DNA of 64,000 bases from Actinokineospora auranticolor (GCF_002934265.1 NZ_PTIX01000008.1:124001-188000), one strand, 5' to 3'. Shown: positions 33,901 to 40,385, counted from the stretch's first letter. The notes: a model not told the origin generated them from the letters alone. Made by a program: numbers and translations.

Positions 33901-36536
33901 GCGCGGCGCCCGGCGTCGGTGGCCAGCTCGGCGGAGTCGAGGTCGACGCAGGCCACCCGCAGTCCCGGGCGCTCCTTCGGCGCGACTTGGAGCAGGCCGT
34001 GCATCCCCGCGGCGAACGGGTTGGCCACCCCCGTCCCGGCGACGTCGACGACATCGCTGGTGACGACGACGACGCGGCTGACCGGCGTGCGCAGCAGGTG
34101 GAACAGCGACAGCGACGAGTCGCGCACGTGCTCGGCGACCTCGCGGTCCCCGACACCCGTCTCGACCCGGGCGCCCAGGCCGCCCAGGTGCACGACGAGG
34201 TCCGCGCCCGAGGCGCGGGCCGGCCAGTCCGGCCGGTCCAGGCCCACCAGCTCCGCCTGACCGAGCCGGTCGGCGAGGGCCTGGCCGAACGCGGTCGAGG
34301 CCGCGGTCACCAGGACGACGGCGCGTCCGCTGTGGACAGCGGGGGTGGCCGGGCGGGCGGGCACCCACAGCGGCCGGTACACCTCGGGGATCTCGACCCG
34401 TGCCGCGTCGGCGGTCTTCGCCGGGGCGGTGGTCGGCAGGGCCGGGATCCAGTAGCGCTTGCGGGCGAACGGGTAGGTCGGCAGCTCCACCCGCTCGGCG
34501 CCCGCGGCCCCCACGCCCGCCCAGTCCACGTCGACTCCGGTGACCCACAGGGCGCCGATCGAGGCGAGGTCGTGCCGCTCGACGGCGGTGTCGAGCGCGG
34601 CGGCCTCCTCGGCGGCGGTGCGCTGGCGGCGGCGGGCCGCGCGGGCGGTGCGCACCCGGTCGCCCGCCGTCCCCTCGGCGTACGCGGCGAACAGGTCGGC
34701 GGCCTCGGCCACCGTCTCGGCGGTGAACGCCAGGCGGAACTCGTGGGCGGTGCGACCGGTCTGGAGCGTGTGCGCCACGTCCGCCAGGCGCGGGGCACCC
34801 GGGGTCGGATCGGCGGGCAGCGTCGCGGCGACGGCCTCGGCGATGGCGGCGAGCGTGTGCGCGGCGGCCGCGGCGGCGGGCGGTGGGGCGCCCAGCGCGT
34901 CGGCCAGAAGTCCGGTCAGGCGGACCCGCTCGGCCACCCCGAACCCGTACTCGGCCAGGTCGGTACCCAGGTCCAACGCGTCGACGGGCACTCCGGCGGT
35001 CTCCGCCGCCACCCGCAGGCACAGCCGCTGGGCCTCGGCGAGCGATCCGCCGCCCCCCGGCGCCGGTGCGCCGCGCCGCAGGTGCGCGGCCAGGTCGCGG
35101 GCGTACTCGCGCAGCCGGTCCTCGGCCTTCGCCGACAGCACCAGCAGTTGCGCACCGGCGGGTACCGCCCCGGGCTCGCGAGCGGGCACGTGGTCCTCGA
35201 CGACCACGCAGGCGTTCGCGCCGCCGCCACCGAAGGAGCTGACGATCGCGCGCAGCGGCTGCCCGTCGACCGGGACCCACGGTTCGGCGGCCTGCTGCAC
35301 CCGGAACCGGGTGGTGTCGAAGTCGATCTCCGGGTTGAGCCGGTCGGAGTGCAGGGAGGCGACCAGGCTGCGGTGGCGCAGTTGCAGCAGCACCTTGGTC
35401 AGGCCCGCGATGCCCGCCGCCGATTCCAGGTGACCGATGTTGGACTTGACCGAGCCGACCGACACCACCGGTCGCTCCGCCCGCTCGGCCGGGGTGACCC
35501 GCCCGCCGAACGCCTCGACCAGACCGGAGATCTCGATCGGGTCGCCCAGCGGTGTCCCGGTGCCGTGCGCCTCGACGCAACCGATGGTGTCGGCCTCGAC
35601 CCCGGCCTTGCGCAGCGCCGCGCGGATCACCGCGGCCTGCGCGGCGGAGCTGGGCACGGTGTAGCCGCCGGTCTTGCCCCCGGAGTTGATCGCCGACCCG
35701 CGGATCACCCCGAGGATCCGGTCCCGGTCGGCCACGGCCGCGGCCAGCGGCTTGAGCAACACCGCGCCGACACCCTCGCCGTCGACGAACCCGTCCGCGC
35801 CCGCGCCGAAGCTGCGCAGCTCGTCCCCGCGCGAGATCATCCCGCGCCGGGCCAGCAGGCCCAGGTGCTTGGGGTGCAGGATCAGGTTGACCCCACCGGC
35901 GATCGCAGCGGCGCACTCGCCCGCGGCCAGGCTCTGGCAGGCCAGGTGGATCGCGGTCAGCGAGGCCGAGCAGGCGGTGTCGACCGCCAGGCTCGGCCCG
36001 GTGAAGTCGAACGTGTAGGACACCCGGTTGGCGATCGACCAGGCGTCGGAGTGCGCGTCGGTGGCCACGCCCAGCGCGGTGGCCTCGCCGCCCATCCACT
36101 CGTAGTCGCTGTTCATCACCCCGACGAACACCCCGACCGGCCCGGCCGCCGCCAGCCGCGCCGCCGGGTACCCCGCGTCCTGCAGGGTGGCCGCCGCGGT
36201 GTGCAGGAACAGCCGCTCTTGCGGGTCCATCGCCTCGGCGTCGGCCGGGGAGATGCCGAAGTACAGCGGGTCGAACTTGTCGACGTCGTCGAGGAAGCCC
36301 GCCCACTTGCTGTAGGCGCCCGCCGGGTCGAAGTGCGCGTCGGCGTCCCACCGGTCGGCGGGCACCTCCCGCACGCAGTGCCTGCCCGCGAGCAGGTTGT
36401 CCCACAGCTGCCGGACCGACCCGGCCAGCGGGTAGCGGCCCGCGACGCCGACGATCGCCACGCCCCCGGTCGCGGGGGCCGGGGTGGTGGCGCTGCCTGC
36501 CAGCAGGCTCAGCAGAAGCTTGCGCTTGTCGTCCAC
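18972..36536 (-). CDS. Trans-AT PKS/NRPS: KS-KR-cMT-ACP / C-A(Gly)-T / KS-DH-KR-ACP / KS-KR-ACP / KS0, 5854 aa
   Basis: Domains in order (approximate key residues): KS (25-450), a degenerate ACP insert (500-600), KR (NADPH motif GGTGGIA near 929), C-methyltransferase (ELGAGTGATTE near 1379), ACP (YGFDSL 1609), condensation domain (HHIVFDG 1842), adenylation domain (A3 motif near 2305; code DILQLGLIW, exact for glycine), T (GMNSV 2703), KS (DTACSGA 2940), DH (HVVGGAPVLAG 3400), KR (3840), ACP (4125), KS (DTMCSSA 4377), KR (5002), ACP (5307), and a terminal KS (5545) whose HGTGT is NGSGS. No AT is present. The first module should give a 3-hydroxy-2,2-dimethyl acyl unit, amide-linked to glycine, then extended by an alkene and a hydroxy ketide. 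There is no thioesterase. GTG start with GAGGAG about 12 nt upstream. Confidence 0.96.
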   Translation of the reverse strand: MDDKRKLLLSLLAGSATTPAPATGGVAIVGVAGRYPLAGSVRQLWDNLLAGRHCVREVPADRWDADAHFDPAGAYSKWAGFLDDVDKFDPLYFGISPADAEAMDPQERLFLHTAAATLQDAGYPAARLAAAGPVGVFVGVMNSDYEWMGGEATALGVATDAHSDAWSIANRVSYTFDFTGPSLAVDTACSASLTAIHLACQSLAAGECAAAIAGGVNLILHPKHLGLLARRGMISRGDELRSFGAGADGFVDGEGVGAVLLKPLAAAVADRDRILGVIRGSAINSGGKTGGYTVPSSAAQAAVIRAALRKAGVEADTIGCVEAHGTGTPLGDPIEISGLVEAFGGRVTPAERAERPVVSVGSVKSNIGHLESAAGIAGLTKVLLQLRHRSLVASLHSDRLNPEIDFDTTRFRVQQAAEPWVPVDGQPLRAIVSSFGGGGANACVVVEDHVPAREPGAVPAGAQLLVLSAKAEDRLREYARDLAAHLRRGAPAPGGGGSLAEAQRLCLRVAAETAGVPVDALDLGTDLAEYGFGVAERVRLTGLLADALGAPPPAAAAAAHTLAAIAEAVAATLPADPTPGAPRLADVAHTLQTGRTAHEFRLAFTAETVAEAADLFAAYAEGTAGDRVRTARAARRRQRTAAEEAAALDTAVERHDLASIGALWVTGVDVDWAGVGAAGAERVELPTYPFARKRYWIPALPTTAPAKTADAARVEIPEVYRPLWVPARPATPAVHSGRAVVLVTAASTAFGQALADRLGQAELVGLDRPDWPARASGADLVVHLGGLGARVETGVGDREVAEHVRDSSLSLFHLLRTPVSRVVVVTSDVVDVAGTGVANPFAAGMHGLLQVAPKERPGLRVACVDLDSAELATDAGRRAAAGAVLAEPLDGHCTAVRGGVRHRRGLGRVELPETAPVFRDRGVYLVVGGTGGIAQELSTHLARAYHARVVWFSRGELSAEHEATAERIRALGGDVAHVRGDACAHDDLAAAVAEAHRRFGGLHGVIHAAMVFDNHTLAALDEATFTGATRVKVEGATALAAVLADEPLDFLSFFSSAGSFGSFAANGAYICASATEDAYALFLRERAGYPVTVVNQGYWGQVGSGAVAGLSDIFAGLGISPFSAAEGIAAVERVLGSGLAQAMPIRADRHALDAMGHDPALDGELLGGGHPAALAAAIAAGDTADDVDPGAARVLAGYEELEAVAVPVLLGAYQRLGAFTRAGERHDVERLRRALGIVDRFAPLHSALLNILVGGGFLTREGDRVTTTAAVDGVDHAALGAAWEAEFDRLATAYPDIEPTTTLNRLFLAAYPRILRGEVGATEIMFPGSSMALVANFYKGNPLTDLFNQRVRATVRRFLDVRLPQLPADRLVRLVELGAGTGATTECVLPVLAEHAHRVGYTFTDISPRFLEFGRERFAADYPFTDYQVLNLERGLAEQGFEPGTADVVLATNVVHATSDLRATLRKAKALLRPGGWLVLNELTAVRPLLTIGGGVLEGWWAFDDGELRLPDSPLASVASWTRVLLEEGYSPVRTPGGVDEALAQTVLAAESDGVVRHAAPTGPTAPARAERSAAPAGDGVADRLRELVERVLKLDERIDPDRPLADYGFDSLSGMKIVSEVDGAFGVTIPLGDFFERPTLGELTEHLLATWLAGAGAPAAPADQPDTPADLPGTPAGAAPIAGTSAVGTSAAGAVAARVLRPRRELVESTHALSQGQRALWVIEQIAPGNHAYNLPLALWVDRDLDVLALRVVLQDLLDRHAELRATVDDGDGGPLVRVAAEPELPFQQVFLTSIGDDDLRDRMRVEVRRPFDLAAGPLLRATLYTLGDGRHALLLNFHHIVFDGVSIALLLGELDRGYRAVRAGEALPAARPARTYGDFAAWQRDLLDSAEGLRLREYWVRRLSGRQTATALPLDRPRPPVRAFRGASVDGHIPAGVADRARALATAEQTSLFGVLLTAYFALLHRYTEQTELAVGTPTTGRPATGYDDVLGYFMNMVVLAEQVRGDEAFRALLKRVHRTVLGALEHSAYPLLTLADELKRLDPSAPAVPFTVAFYFQNWTRGGRTGTGDGVVLGPVEGVHQEGEFDLTLEVVEQAEGCRWTFKYDPDLFDQATAERMGAHFTALLAAAVATPDSTVGELDLLTATERARLSAPAAVDYPADTQVWELVMRQARTRPGAVAVRHGDTELTYAELADRVTALAARLTAAGVGRGRTVGVLLPRDQDLPVALLAVQAAGGTYVPLDPAYPAQRLAYMAEDAGLHLVLTHSTVPGDLGVARVVVDTGENPPAAVSPGPAGPADTAYVIYTSGSTGRPKGVAVPHRALVNFLTSMADRPGFGPGDTLLALTTVCFDISGLELYLPLITGGTVDVLGSEAARDGVRLREAVEGRGATVVQATPATWRMLLAAGWTGGAHLTVLCGGEALPPETARALVAGNRAVWNLYGPTETTIWSTACHLRAGDRVTIGEPIANTRLYVLDRAGRPVPTGVPGELHIGGHGVADGYLGRPELTAARFLADPFAGGRMYRTGDLVRGLDDGRIEYLGRLDSQVKVRGFRVELEEVEVALRRVAGVEDAVVVARSHGPANHTLLACYTLAEGAADPAKEHLATWLPEHMVPDTLVRVTGFPHTLNGKVDRSTLAALPLPDLRARFGAGDPVAGPTRTAIRDGRVGALVAALAQVVSRLAEVPATEVGARTPLGEVGMNSVGFTALAAELRGAYGIEVYPTLFYRRGTLLSIAEHLWENHAADLAPHFGAESTMDAAAAAAPERVRGEQRGRGDRVAIIGMAGRLPGSTDLREFWDHLLAGDDLVGEIPAERWDWREQPRSRSRWGGFAPDVDRFDAAFFGISPREAELMDPQQRLVLEVVWAAVEDAGHRPSDLAGKRVGVFLSATNSDYLDVQRAAGRGNEGHTLTGAALSIIPNRVSYLLDLRGPSIAVDTACSGALTAVHQACAALRDGTCDLAIAGGVSLMLSPSVFEALSQGEMLSPDGRCKAFDSRADGYVRGEGAGVVVLKPADAAVLDGDAPHAVIRAVAVNHGGRTTSLTAPNPDAQADLLVEAYRAADVPLDTVGYIEAHGTGTALGDPIETEGLSGAFRRLRGDAPAPAAGPVLGSVKTNIGHLEAAAGVAGLFKVVLALREGTIPASLHFRERNPYLDLAGGPFEVAATARAWPRRTDAAGAELPRRGGVSSFGFGGANAHVVLEEYLMEGPDMSSEQGRGTGAEQAFVLSARDADALRAAAARLADHLGEHRVSAADLAFTLQVGREPMAHRLAVVSAHAADLRAELVEHLAGRPSAVRTARVDHDRDAGSVTATADPAAAVTAWLSGAEVDWRVLHAGARRRRVHLPTYPFARTRHWVDPVRPRPLHPTLLDSLETTGDTHTFTKALTGAEFFLGEHVVGGAPVLAGVAYLEMARLAGELATGAPVRRVHDLTWAAPVRAGGPPLRVTVRGSSFEVAGEAVHASGTFGTDPADRPARVDLAAVRARCPEVSGARECYAAFDRLGFDYGPSFRAIHELALGEGEVLAALRLPEARRADAGAYVLHPSLLDAALQAAGRLAPGAGDPASPVPYLPFSLGSVRVFGALPAEVYAHALPAAGATPTGVLRFDVRLLDADGEVLVAVEGFTLRAVPRRGADVVSAFEPTWEPAGTADRELTGPVLVLDAGAHGHAAVAALAAEGVDARRIAVDDRFDATAAVRGLTGATAHVLHLAGESPDATEAVAGAFHAAADFFRAWQRERGGALHYRFAHREPATSPAHPAMAAFLRSVRQEHPAIDAGVLAVAAEVDFTTAVLADLRISDDVEVRVDGAGRSRRSWRRVVLPEVGEPVFTGAGAHVITGGTGALGLLIAEHVAGARRAAGATSGGLVLAARTEPGTRARERAAAIGARVVLADVSDPAGVRALLDEARLVFGPVRGVVHAAGVLRDGLLAGKDRAAADAVLAAKVRGAALLDEATRDEPLDYFVAFSSAAAAFGNAGQTDYAFANAFLDHFADRRERLRALGARRGRTLAAAWPVWADGAMRVDEPAIEYMGRVLGMRPVRTAQGLAALDRALGTTAPALLLTPGEPEKVLAALTGGPADRPLAAPAPADNPPAAEELVLRILAEELKLPAPEIVVTEPFEHYGVDSLITMSVARRLEEHLGPLSKTLLFEYVSVRALADHLAAAHPAAFATAPGAEPTATEPAQVALPAATPVVEVSAQVEPVAERADIAIIGVAGRYPGADDVDEFWRNLRAGVDSVEEIPGERWDHAVFHDPDRTATGKTYGKWGGFVRGADRFDPLFFRMSQIEAEHTDPQERVFLETVWHLLEDAGYTRERLRGSRTGVFVGMMYGHYQLYGVQDALAGKGFATSSSYASVANRVSYFYNFTGPSVALDTMCSSALVTIHQACLAIGNGDCEVAVAGGVNISSHPVKFLQLAQRGFLAADGRCRSFGEGGTGYVPAEGSGAVLLKRLDRALADGDRVLAVVKATAVNHGGAGAGYSVPNPEAQGDLVRTALDRAGLRPTDLDYLEAHGTGTALGDPVEVNGMLRAFGGDNPERLPIGSVKSNIGHAESAAGIAAVTKVLLQLRHGELAPSLHADRLNPNIDFDATPFEVQRELAPWPSRVGAGGAARPRTAGVSSFGAGGTNAHVILQEFTAGPAAPAPAGPQVAVLSARDADRLVAQARRLADHLRGADPAPAEVAWTLQSGREAMAHRLAVRFDALPELVAELDRFAAGTTGARTRTGVVDPRRPAPGEAPAADPDAFAAAWLAGQRVDWSALHPTRPARTALPGYPFGGDRVWLPAADAELAALGAAPVAEDAGALLTRHWVPAPITGRGAAPTRTAVLAAPGTEALAARVAAALPGAEVLDPGRLEADLAAADTRWDAYDAVVDLAGCGERSHALLPTWVAWLQRLVDLGRREATALLVSRDGSLGGAARTGLYRMLQSEYRQLRSRHVAVGGAGDDELCLIVVEELRADGDPAEVSYRDGARHTAELRELTASAGNPVRFPADHVLWVTGGTRGIGLLTARHFVAEHGVRKLVLAGREELPPRERWAAHIAEDTALGRKLRPLAQLADQGVQVEVLAVALEEREQVAKALAEVKRRLGPVGGVVHSAGTTDFENPAFVRKPADAIGRVLGPKVFGVDALVDCFRDEPLSLFVVYSSVAAAIPQLAVGQSDYAMANGYLDAVAEARPHGLPIVSVQWPSWRDTGMGEARSAAYLASGLAALSDRQGLALLERALASGARVVLPAVVRPGADWHPERLTHRHPHTPTAPAPAAPAARVQAPVATGAAVAAVSSWLLDQLATELRFDRAKLAGDVPVHDYGLDSIMVSQLVQTVAKRLDVSVDPSALLEHPTTDGFASYLAAEFPERLGAEFGTDTAAPSPTAAPSPVTAPVTPAVVSEVRRSTEIAVVGLSCRFPQAPSAADYWRLLRGGDTALRPVPAARFGRPVDFHAGLLDEVLRFDPEAFLLDESDVVAMDPQALLLLEEVSRAVHDAGYRPEDLKGREVGVYVGGRNTHTADADRLDRSRNPVVVTGQNYLSANVSQFFDFRGPSVVVDTACSSALVAMDMAVQALRAGDLEAAVVGGVSLLADDRAHRVFGKRGLLNPGAEFHVFDSRAAGLVLGEGVGVVVLKPLERARADGDRVLAVLSGIAINNDGRTAGPATPNLQAQKDVMLRALARSGHAAADVGWVEANGSGSVITDLLELKAVESVYRTGSAQPVALGSVKPNIGHPLAAEGIAAFIKVVLMLSHGEQVPFRSGQQPLAHYDLDASPLYFPRRAAAWPREAGVAALNCFADGGTNAHVLLAPAPAGHTGRAPLPEPRFDRRVVIRGSAAPESQGLFWDEPVTPAPAPVEVPAGGMFWDAYR
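19150..20360 (-). other. Condensation-incompetent C-terminal KS0 domain
   Basis: The cysteine motif DTACSSAL and the last NIGHP histidine are intact, but the HGTGT histidine is replaced (EANGSGS near 19495). Loss of this His marks non-elongating KS domains that only pass the chain on. After it the protein ends in a 60-residue tail with GLFWDEP and GMFWDAYR, with no ACP. In trans-AT systems KS-KR-ACP plus KS0-DH-ACP forms a dehydrating bimodule, so the DH-ACP half should be on another protein. Confidence 0.85.
34805..35050 (-). other. Degenerate carrier-protein insert in the first KS linker of the giant PKS
   Basis: About 85 residues interrupt the usual post-KS linker. They align by eye with an ACP (LGTDLAEYGFGVAERVRL, then TLAAIAEAVAATL), but the phosphopantetheine site GFDS reads GFGV, so Ser and the preceding Asp are both lost. 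It cannot carry a chain. Confidence 0.55.
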
Positions 36537-36606
36537 GGTTGTCGCTGTCTCCTCGAGCGGATCCGTCGGGCAGTGCGGTGGGCGGTGCTGGTCGCCGCGG
36601 TCGGGG

Positions 36607-39228
36607 TCAGCCGCGCAGCGCGGCGGCGCGCTGCGCGCGGAGGGAGGTGCGGCCCGCCGCGGCGGCGGTGGCGGCCGGGGCGGCGGCCAGGCCCAGCAGC
36701 TCGGCGAGGTTGTCCACGAACGCGCGGATGGTGGGGAACTCCACGAACGCGGTGGCGGGGACCTCGACGTCCAGCTGCTCGCTGAGCTTGGCCACCACCT
36801 CGATCAGCACCAGCGAGTCCAGGCCCAGGTCGAACAGGTTGGTGTCCAGTCCGGCCAGGTGCCTGCCGCCGAGCACCCCGCCGATCTCGTCGACCAGGTG
36901 GTCGGTGACCAGCAGCAGACTCGCCGTGGGGTCGGCCGGGTCGAACCGGTCGACCAGCCGCTCGCGCACCCGGGGCGCCGCGGACTCCTGGGCGCCCGGG
37001 TCGATCCAGTGCCGCCGCCGGTCGAACTGGTGGGTCGGCAGCGGGACCCGGCGCGGCACGCCCGCGTCGATCGCCTCGGTGTCGTCGCCGCGCAGGGCGG
37101 CGAAGTCCAGGTCCGCGCCGCGCACCCACTCGGCCGCGGCCAGCCCCAGCAGGTGCCCCAGGTCGGCGGCGGTCCCGTCGGCCGGGGCCAGGTGCAGCGC
37201 GTGCCCGCCGATGCCCGCGAGCGCGCCGTCCACGGCGGTCAGCTCGCCGGTGCCGGTCCAGGCCGCGGCGGTGGCGGCCTCGTCGTCGGTCAGCCAGCGG
37301 CCGGTCCCGGCCGAGAACACCGGCAGCACCGGCGCGGCGAACCCCGCCGGTGTGGTGCCCGCGGCCAGGGCGAGCGCGTCGGCGGGGGCCAGCGCGCCGG
37401 TCAGCGCGGCGGCCACGGCCAGCCCGGGGCCGCTCGCGGCGTACCCGGTGGGCTCGACCCCCCACGCCAGCAGGGTGCGCACCAGGGCGTACTCGTGCGC
37501 GAACGCCGCGCGCGGGCCGCCGGAGGACAGCAGCAGCTCGGCCGCCCCGCCGGACCCGGCCAGCTCGTCGACCGCCGACCGGTACTGCGGCACCGACTTG
37601 TACAGCTCCGCGGTGCTGGCGGGCGCGGTGCCGGTCAGCACCGGCACCGGGGCGCTCGGCTCGTGCTCGACCGACCCGCGCACCAGCCGCTCCTCGTCGC
37701 CCAGCGCCAAGGCCATGGCCGCGTCCCGCACGCCCTCGGCGACCAGCGCCACCCGGTGCCGCCTGCCGAGGCGGCCCAGTCCCAGGGACTGCGCGACCGC
37801 GCCCAGGTCGAGGTCGCGGTGCTGCCTGAGGTGGCGGGCCAGCGCGGTGGTCGCCCGGTGCAGGCCGTCCTCGGTGCGCCCGGAGAGCACCAGCAGTTCG
37901 CGGTCACGGGCCTGCGGGGCGGTGCTCCGCGTCGGGGGCTCCTGCAGGACCACGTGCGCGTTGGTGCCGCCGATGCCGAACGAGCTGACACCGGCCAGCC
38001 GCGGGCCGTCGGACGCCCACTCGCGGGTCTCGGTGTTGACCGCGAAGGGGCTCGCGGCGAAGTCGATGTCCGGGTTCGGTTCGGTGAAGTGCAGGCTGGG
38101 CACCAGGGTCCGGTGCTCCAGCAGGAGCGCGGTCTTGATCAACCCGGCCATGCCCGCCGCGGTGTCCAGGTGGCCGATGTTGGTCTTGACCGAACCCAGC
38201 GCGCAGTAGCCGGTGCGGTCGGTGCTCCGGCGGAACGCCTCGGTCAGCGCGGCCACCTCGATCGGGTCGCCGAGCGGAGTCCCGGTGCCGTGCGCCTCGA
38301 CGTAGCCGATCCGGTCGGCGCTGACCCCGGCGACCTCGTGCGCGTCGGCGATCACCTGGGCCTGCCCGCCGACGCTGGGCGCGGTGTAGCCGGTCTTGCC
38401 CGCCCCGTCGTTGTTCACCGCGGTGCCCTTGACCACCGCGTGGATCCAGTCCCCGTCGGCCAGCGCGTCGGCGAGCCGCTTGAGGACCACCGCGCCCGCG
38501 CCGCTGCCGATGACCGTGCCCCTGGCCCGCGCGTCGAAGGCCCGGCAGTGCCCGTCCGGGGAGAAGATCATCCCGTCCTGGTACTGGTACCCCTGCCGCG
38601 CGTGGCCCAGGTGCACCGCGCCGACCAGCGCGGTGTCGCACTCGCCGCCGAGCAGGCCGAGGCACGCGGTGTGCAGCGCCACCAACGAGGTCGAGCAGGC
38701 GGTGTTGATGTTCAGGCTCGGCCCGCGCAGGTTGAGCTTGTAGGACAGCCGGGTGGCCAGGAAGTCCTTGTCGTTGGCCAGCATCAGCCGGTACTGGTCC
38801 ACCGACGACGCGCCCGCGTAGCGGGCGGCCAGGTTGTGCAGCAGGTAGGTGTTCATGCCCGCGCCCGCGTACACCCCGATGTTGCCCTCGGTGCGCTCCG
38901 GGTCCACACCCGCGCGCTCCAGCGCGGTCAGCGCGCACTCCAGGAAGACGCGGTGCTGCGGGTCGAGGATCTCCGCCTCCTCCGGGGTGAACCCGAACAG
39001 CTCGGCGTCGAACAGCTCGACGTCGGCGATGGTCTGCCCGGCCTTGACGTAGCGCGGGTCGGCGAGCCGCGCGGCGGGCACGCCCGCGGCCAGCAGTTCC
39101 TCGTCGGTGAACCGGGTGAGCGTCTCGCGGCCCTCGCGCAGCACCTCCCAGAACCGGTCGGTGGAGTCGGCGCCGGGGAACCGGCAGGCCATGCCGATGA
39201 TCGCGATGTCGGAATCGGAGGTGGTCAC
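36607..39228 (-). CDS. Minimal trans-AT PKS module KS-AT*-ACP, 873 aa
   Basis: The KS (residues 1-430) has TACSTSL near 178, VEAHGTGT and TNIGHLD, all catalytic residues present. Its NDKDFLATRLSYKLNLRGPS block is typical of KS domains that accept aminoacyl chains from NRPS modules. Residues 520-700 resemble an acyltransferase that has lost GHSxG (AASGPGLA instead). The ACP (LGLDSLVLIEVV, near 805) is intact. There is no KR, DH or ER, so it should add one malonyl unit and leave a beta-ketone. That is the step needed between N-formylglycine and an oxazole, and the adjacent genes encode the loading NRPS and the presumed cyclodehydratase. GTG start with AAGGA about 6 nt upstream. Confidence 0.95.
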   Translation of the reverse strand: MTTSDSDIAIIGMACRFPGADSTDRFWEVLREGRETLTRFTDEELLAAGVPAARLADPRYVKAGQTIADVELFDAELFGFTPEEAEILDPQHRVFLECALTALERAGVDPERTEGNIGVYAGAGMNTYLLHNLAARYAGASSVDQYRLMLANDKDFLATRLSYKLNLRGPSLNINTACSTSLVALHTACLGLLGGECDTALVGAVHLGHARQGYQYQDGMIFSPDGHCRAFDARARGTVIGSGAGAVVLKRLADALADGDWIHAVVKGTAVNNDGAGKTGYTAPSVGGQAQVIADAHEVAGVSADRIGYVEAHGTGTPLGDPIEVAALTEAFRRSTDRTGYCALGSVKTNIGHLDTAAGMAGLIKTALLLEHRTLVPSLHFTEPNPDIDFAASPFAVNTETREWASDGPRLAGVSSFGIGGTNAHVVLQEPPTRSTAPQARDRELLVLSGRTEDGLHRATTALARHLRQHRDLDLGAVAQSLGLGRLGRRHRVALVAEGVRDAAMALALGDEERLVRGSVEHEPSAPVPVLTGTAPASTAELYKSVPQYRSAVDELAGSGGAAELLLSSGGPRAAFAHEYALVRTLLAWGVEPTGYAASGPGLAVAAALTGALAPADALALAAGTTPAGFAAPVLPVFSAGTGRWLTDDEAATAAAWTGTGELTAVDGALAGIGGHALHLAPADGTAADLGHLLGLAAAEWVRGADLDFAALRGDDTEAIDAGVPRRVPLPTHQFDRRRHWIDPGAQESAAPRVRERLVDRFDPADPTASLLLVTDHLVDEIGGVLGGRHLAGLDTNLFDLGLDSLVLIEVVAKLSEQLDVEVPATAFVEFPTIRAFVDNLAELLGLAAAPAATAAAAGRTSLRAQRAAALRG
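37100..37650 (-). other. Degenerate AT remnant in the KS-ACP module
   Basis: After the KS the protein keeps the AT-like order HEYALVRTLLAWGVEPTGY, the former active-site strand AASGPGLAVAAALTG and the following helix, but the nucleophile elbow GHSxGE is gone. It is a relict of an in-line AT. Confidence 0.6.
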
Positions 39229-39248
39229 GAGGAGTCCTTTCGCGGTGC

Positions 39249-40385
39249 TCAGCTGAGGCGGATGCCGAGGTCGGCTGCGGTCTGGCGCATGTCGAGGAAG
39301 CTCTTGGCCACGAACCGGGCGGCGTCCTCCGTGGCGTCCATCCGCTGGAACAGCTCCACCAGGGTCTTCTCATGCGCGTCCGGGTCGCCCTCCCCGGCGG
39401 CGATGGCCAGCACCACCTCGCCCATCCGCGCCTCCACGTCGGCCAGGTCGAGCGAGCGCGGGAACTTGATGGAGAAGGTGTTGCGGTCGTAGTCGGCGTT
39501 GCGCTTGACCGACCGCACGTGCGATGCGGCGTTGAGCTTGTAGAACATGCAGTCCCAGTTCTTGAAGGAGTACAGGTTCAGCAGCGGGAACAGCGTGCAG
39601 TGCGTCTCCAGCGGGGAGGACTGGTAGAGGCCCTTGGCGCGCAGCTCCTCGACGATCCGGTCCGGGTCGTACTCGTGGCGCATCGCGATGAACGGGAACA
39701 CGATCTTGGGCAGGTTCTCGTCGTCGTCGAACAGCAGCTCTTCGAGCTGCCCGCCGAACAGCGTGTCGGTCAACCGCTCGCCGAAGGTCCGGTAGAAGTC
39801 GCGCACGACCTCGCGGACGTTGGACTGCATCGTCAGGATCTGCTGCGGGTCGGCGCACAGCGCGATGTAGGGGATCTTCTCCCGGTAGGCCATCAGGATC
39901 GCGCGCAGCACGAAGAAGGTGCGGCAGGACACGCACGGCAGCTTCTCGTCGAGGTACTTGCCCGGCTTCACCGGCGCGGGCCGGTTGAACACCTCGCGCA
40001 TCATCAGCTTGATGTTGTCGTCGTCGGCGTCGAGGACGAACGTGGCCGGGATCTTCGCCTTGGCCAGCTCGATGTTGCGCGCCGCGTGCTCGCTCTCGAA
40101 CGGCACGTCGAAGGTGAAGGCGAGCACCCGCTTGCCGTACTCGTTGGCGAACTTGTCCAGCATGTAGGTGCTGTCCTTGCCGCCGGAGTACATGAACAGG
40201 CAGTCGTAGTCGGTGCCGGTGGCGGGCGGCGCCTGCTGGAACTCGACGAACACGTCGCTGGTGTAGCGGTAGTTCACCAGCAGGTCCGAGGCGAAGTCCA
40301 GGTTGCAGAGGTTGCACACCTGCTGCTCGTCGAGCACCACTCCGGGGTGACCTGCCTTCAACGAGCAGACCTGGCAACTGGACAC
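39249..40385 (-). CDS. PP-loop (N-type) ATP pyrophosphatase, presumed oxazole cyclodehydratase, 378 aa
   Basis: The PP-loop SGGKDST starts at S67, and Cys pairs C4/C7, C24/C27 and C151/C154 look metal-binding. The fold resembles adenine-nucleotide alpha-hydrolases, including sugar amidotransferases and tRNA thiolases. ATP pyrophosphatases of this type are encoded in the conglobatin, oxazolomycin and inthomycin clusters, where they are proposed to cyclise an N-formylglycyl beta-keto chain to an oxazole. Its place between the formyltransferase-Gly NRPS and the KS-ACP module fits that role exactly. Sulfur or ammonia transfer are alternatives. I chose the GTG at 40385 because AGGAG lies about 6 nt upstream and the product begins at the CxxC; an ATG at 40445 overlapping the upstream stop would add 20 residues. 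Confidence 0.9.
   Translation of the reverse strand: MSSCQVCSLKAGHPGVVLDEQQVCNLCNLDFASDLLVNYRYTSDVFVEFQQAPPATGTDYDCLFMYSGGKDSTYMLDKFANEYGKRVLAFTFDVPFESEHAARNIELAKAKIPATFVLDADDDNIKLMMREVFNRPAPVKPGKYLDEKLPCVSCRTFFVLRAILMAYREKIPYIALCADPQQILTMQSNVREVVRDFYRTFGERLTDTLFGGQLEELLFDDDENLPKIVFPFIAMRHEYDPDRIVEELRAKGLYQSSPLETHCTLFPLLNLYSFKNWDCMFYKLNAASHVRSVKRNADYDRNTFSIKFPRSLDLADVEARMGEVVLAIAAGEGDPDAHEKTLVELFQRMDATEDAARFVAKSFLDMRQTAADLGIRLS

Noticed and set aside
39249-40385. Calling the PP-loop protein an LPS N-acetyl sugar amidotransferase
   Set aside because: The fold is similar, but there is no sugar or polysaccharide gene nearby, whereas formyl-Gly loading and a beta-keto module flank it on both sides.
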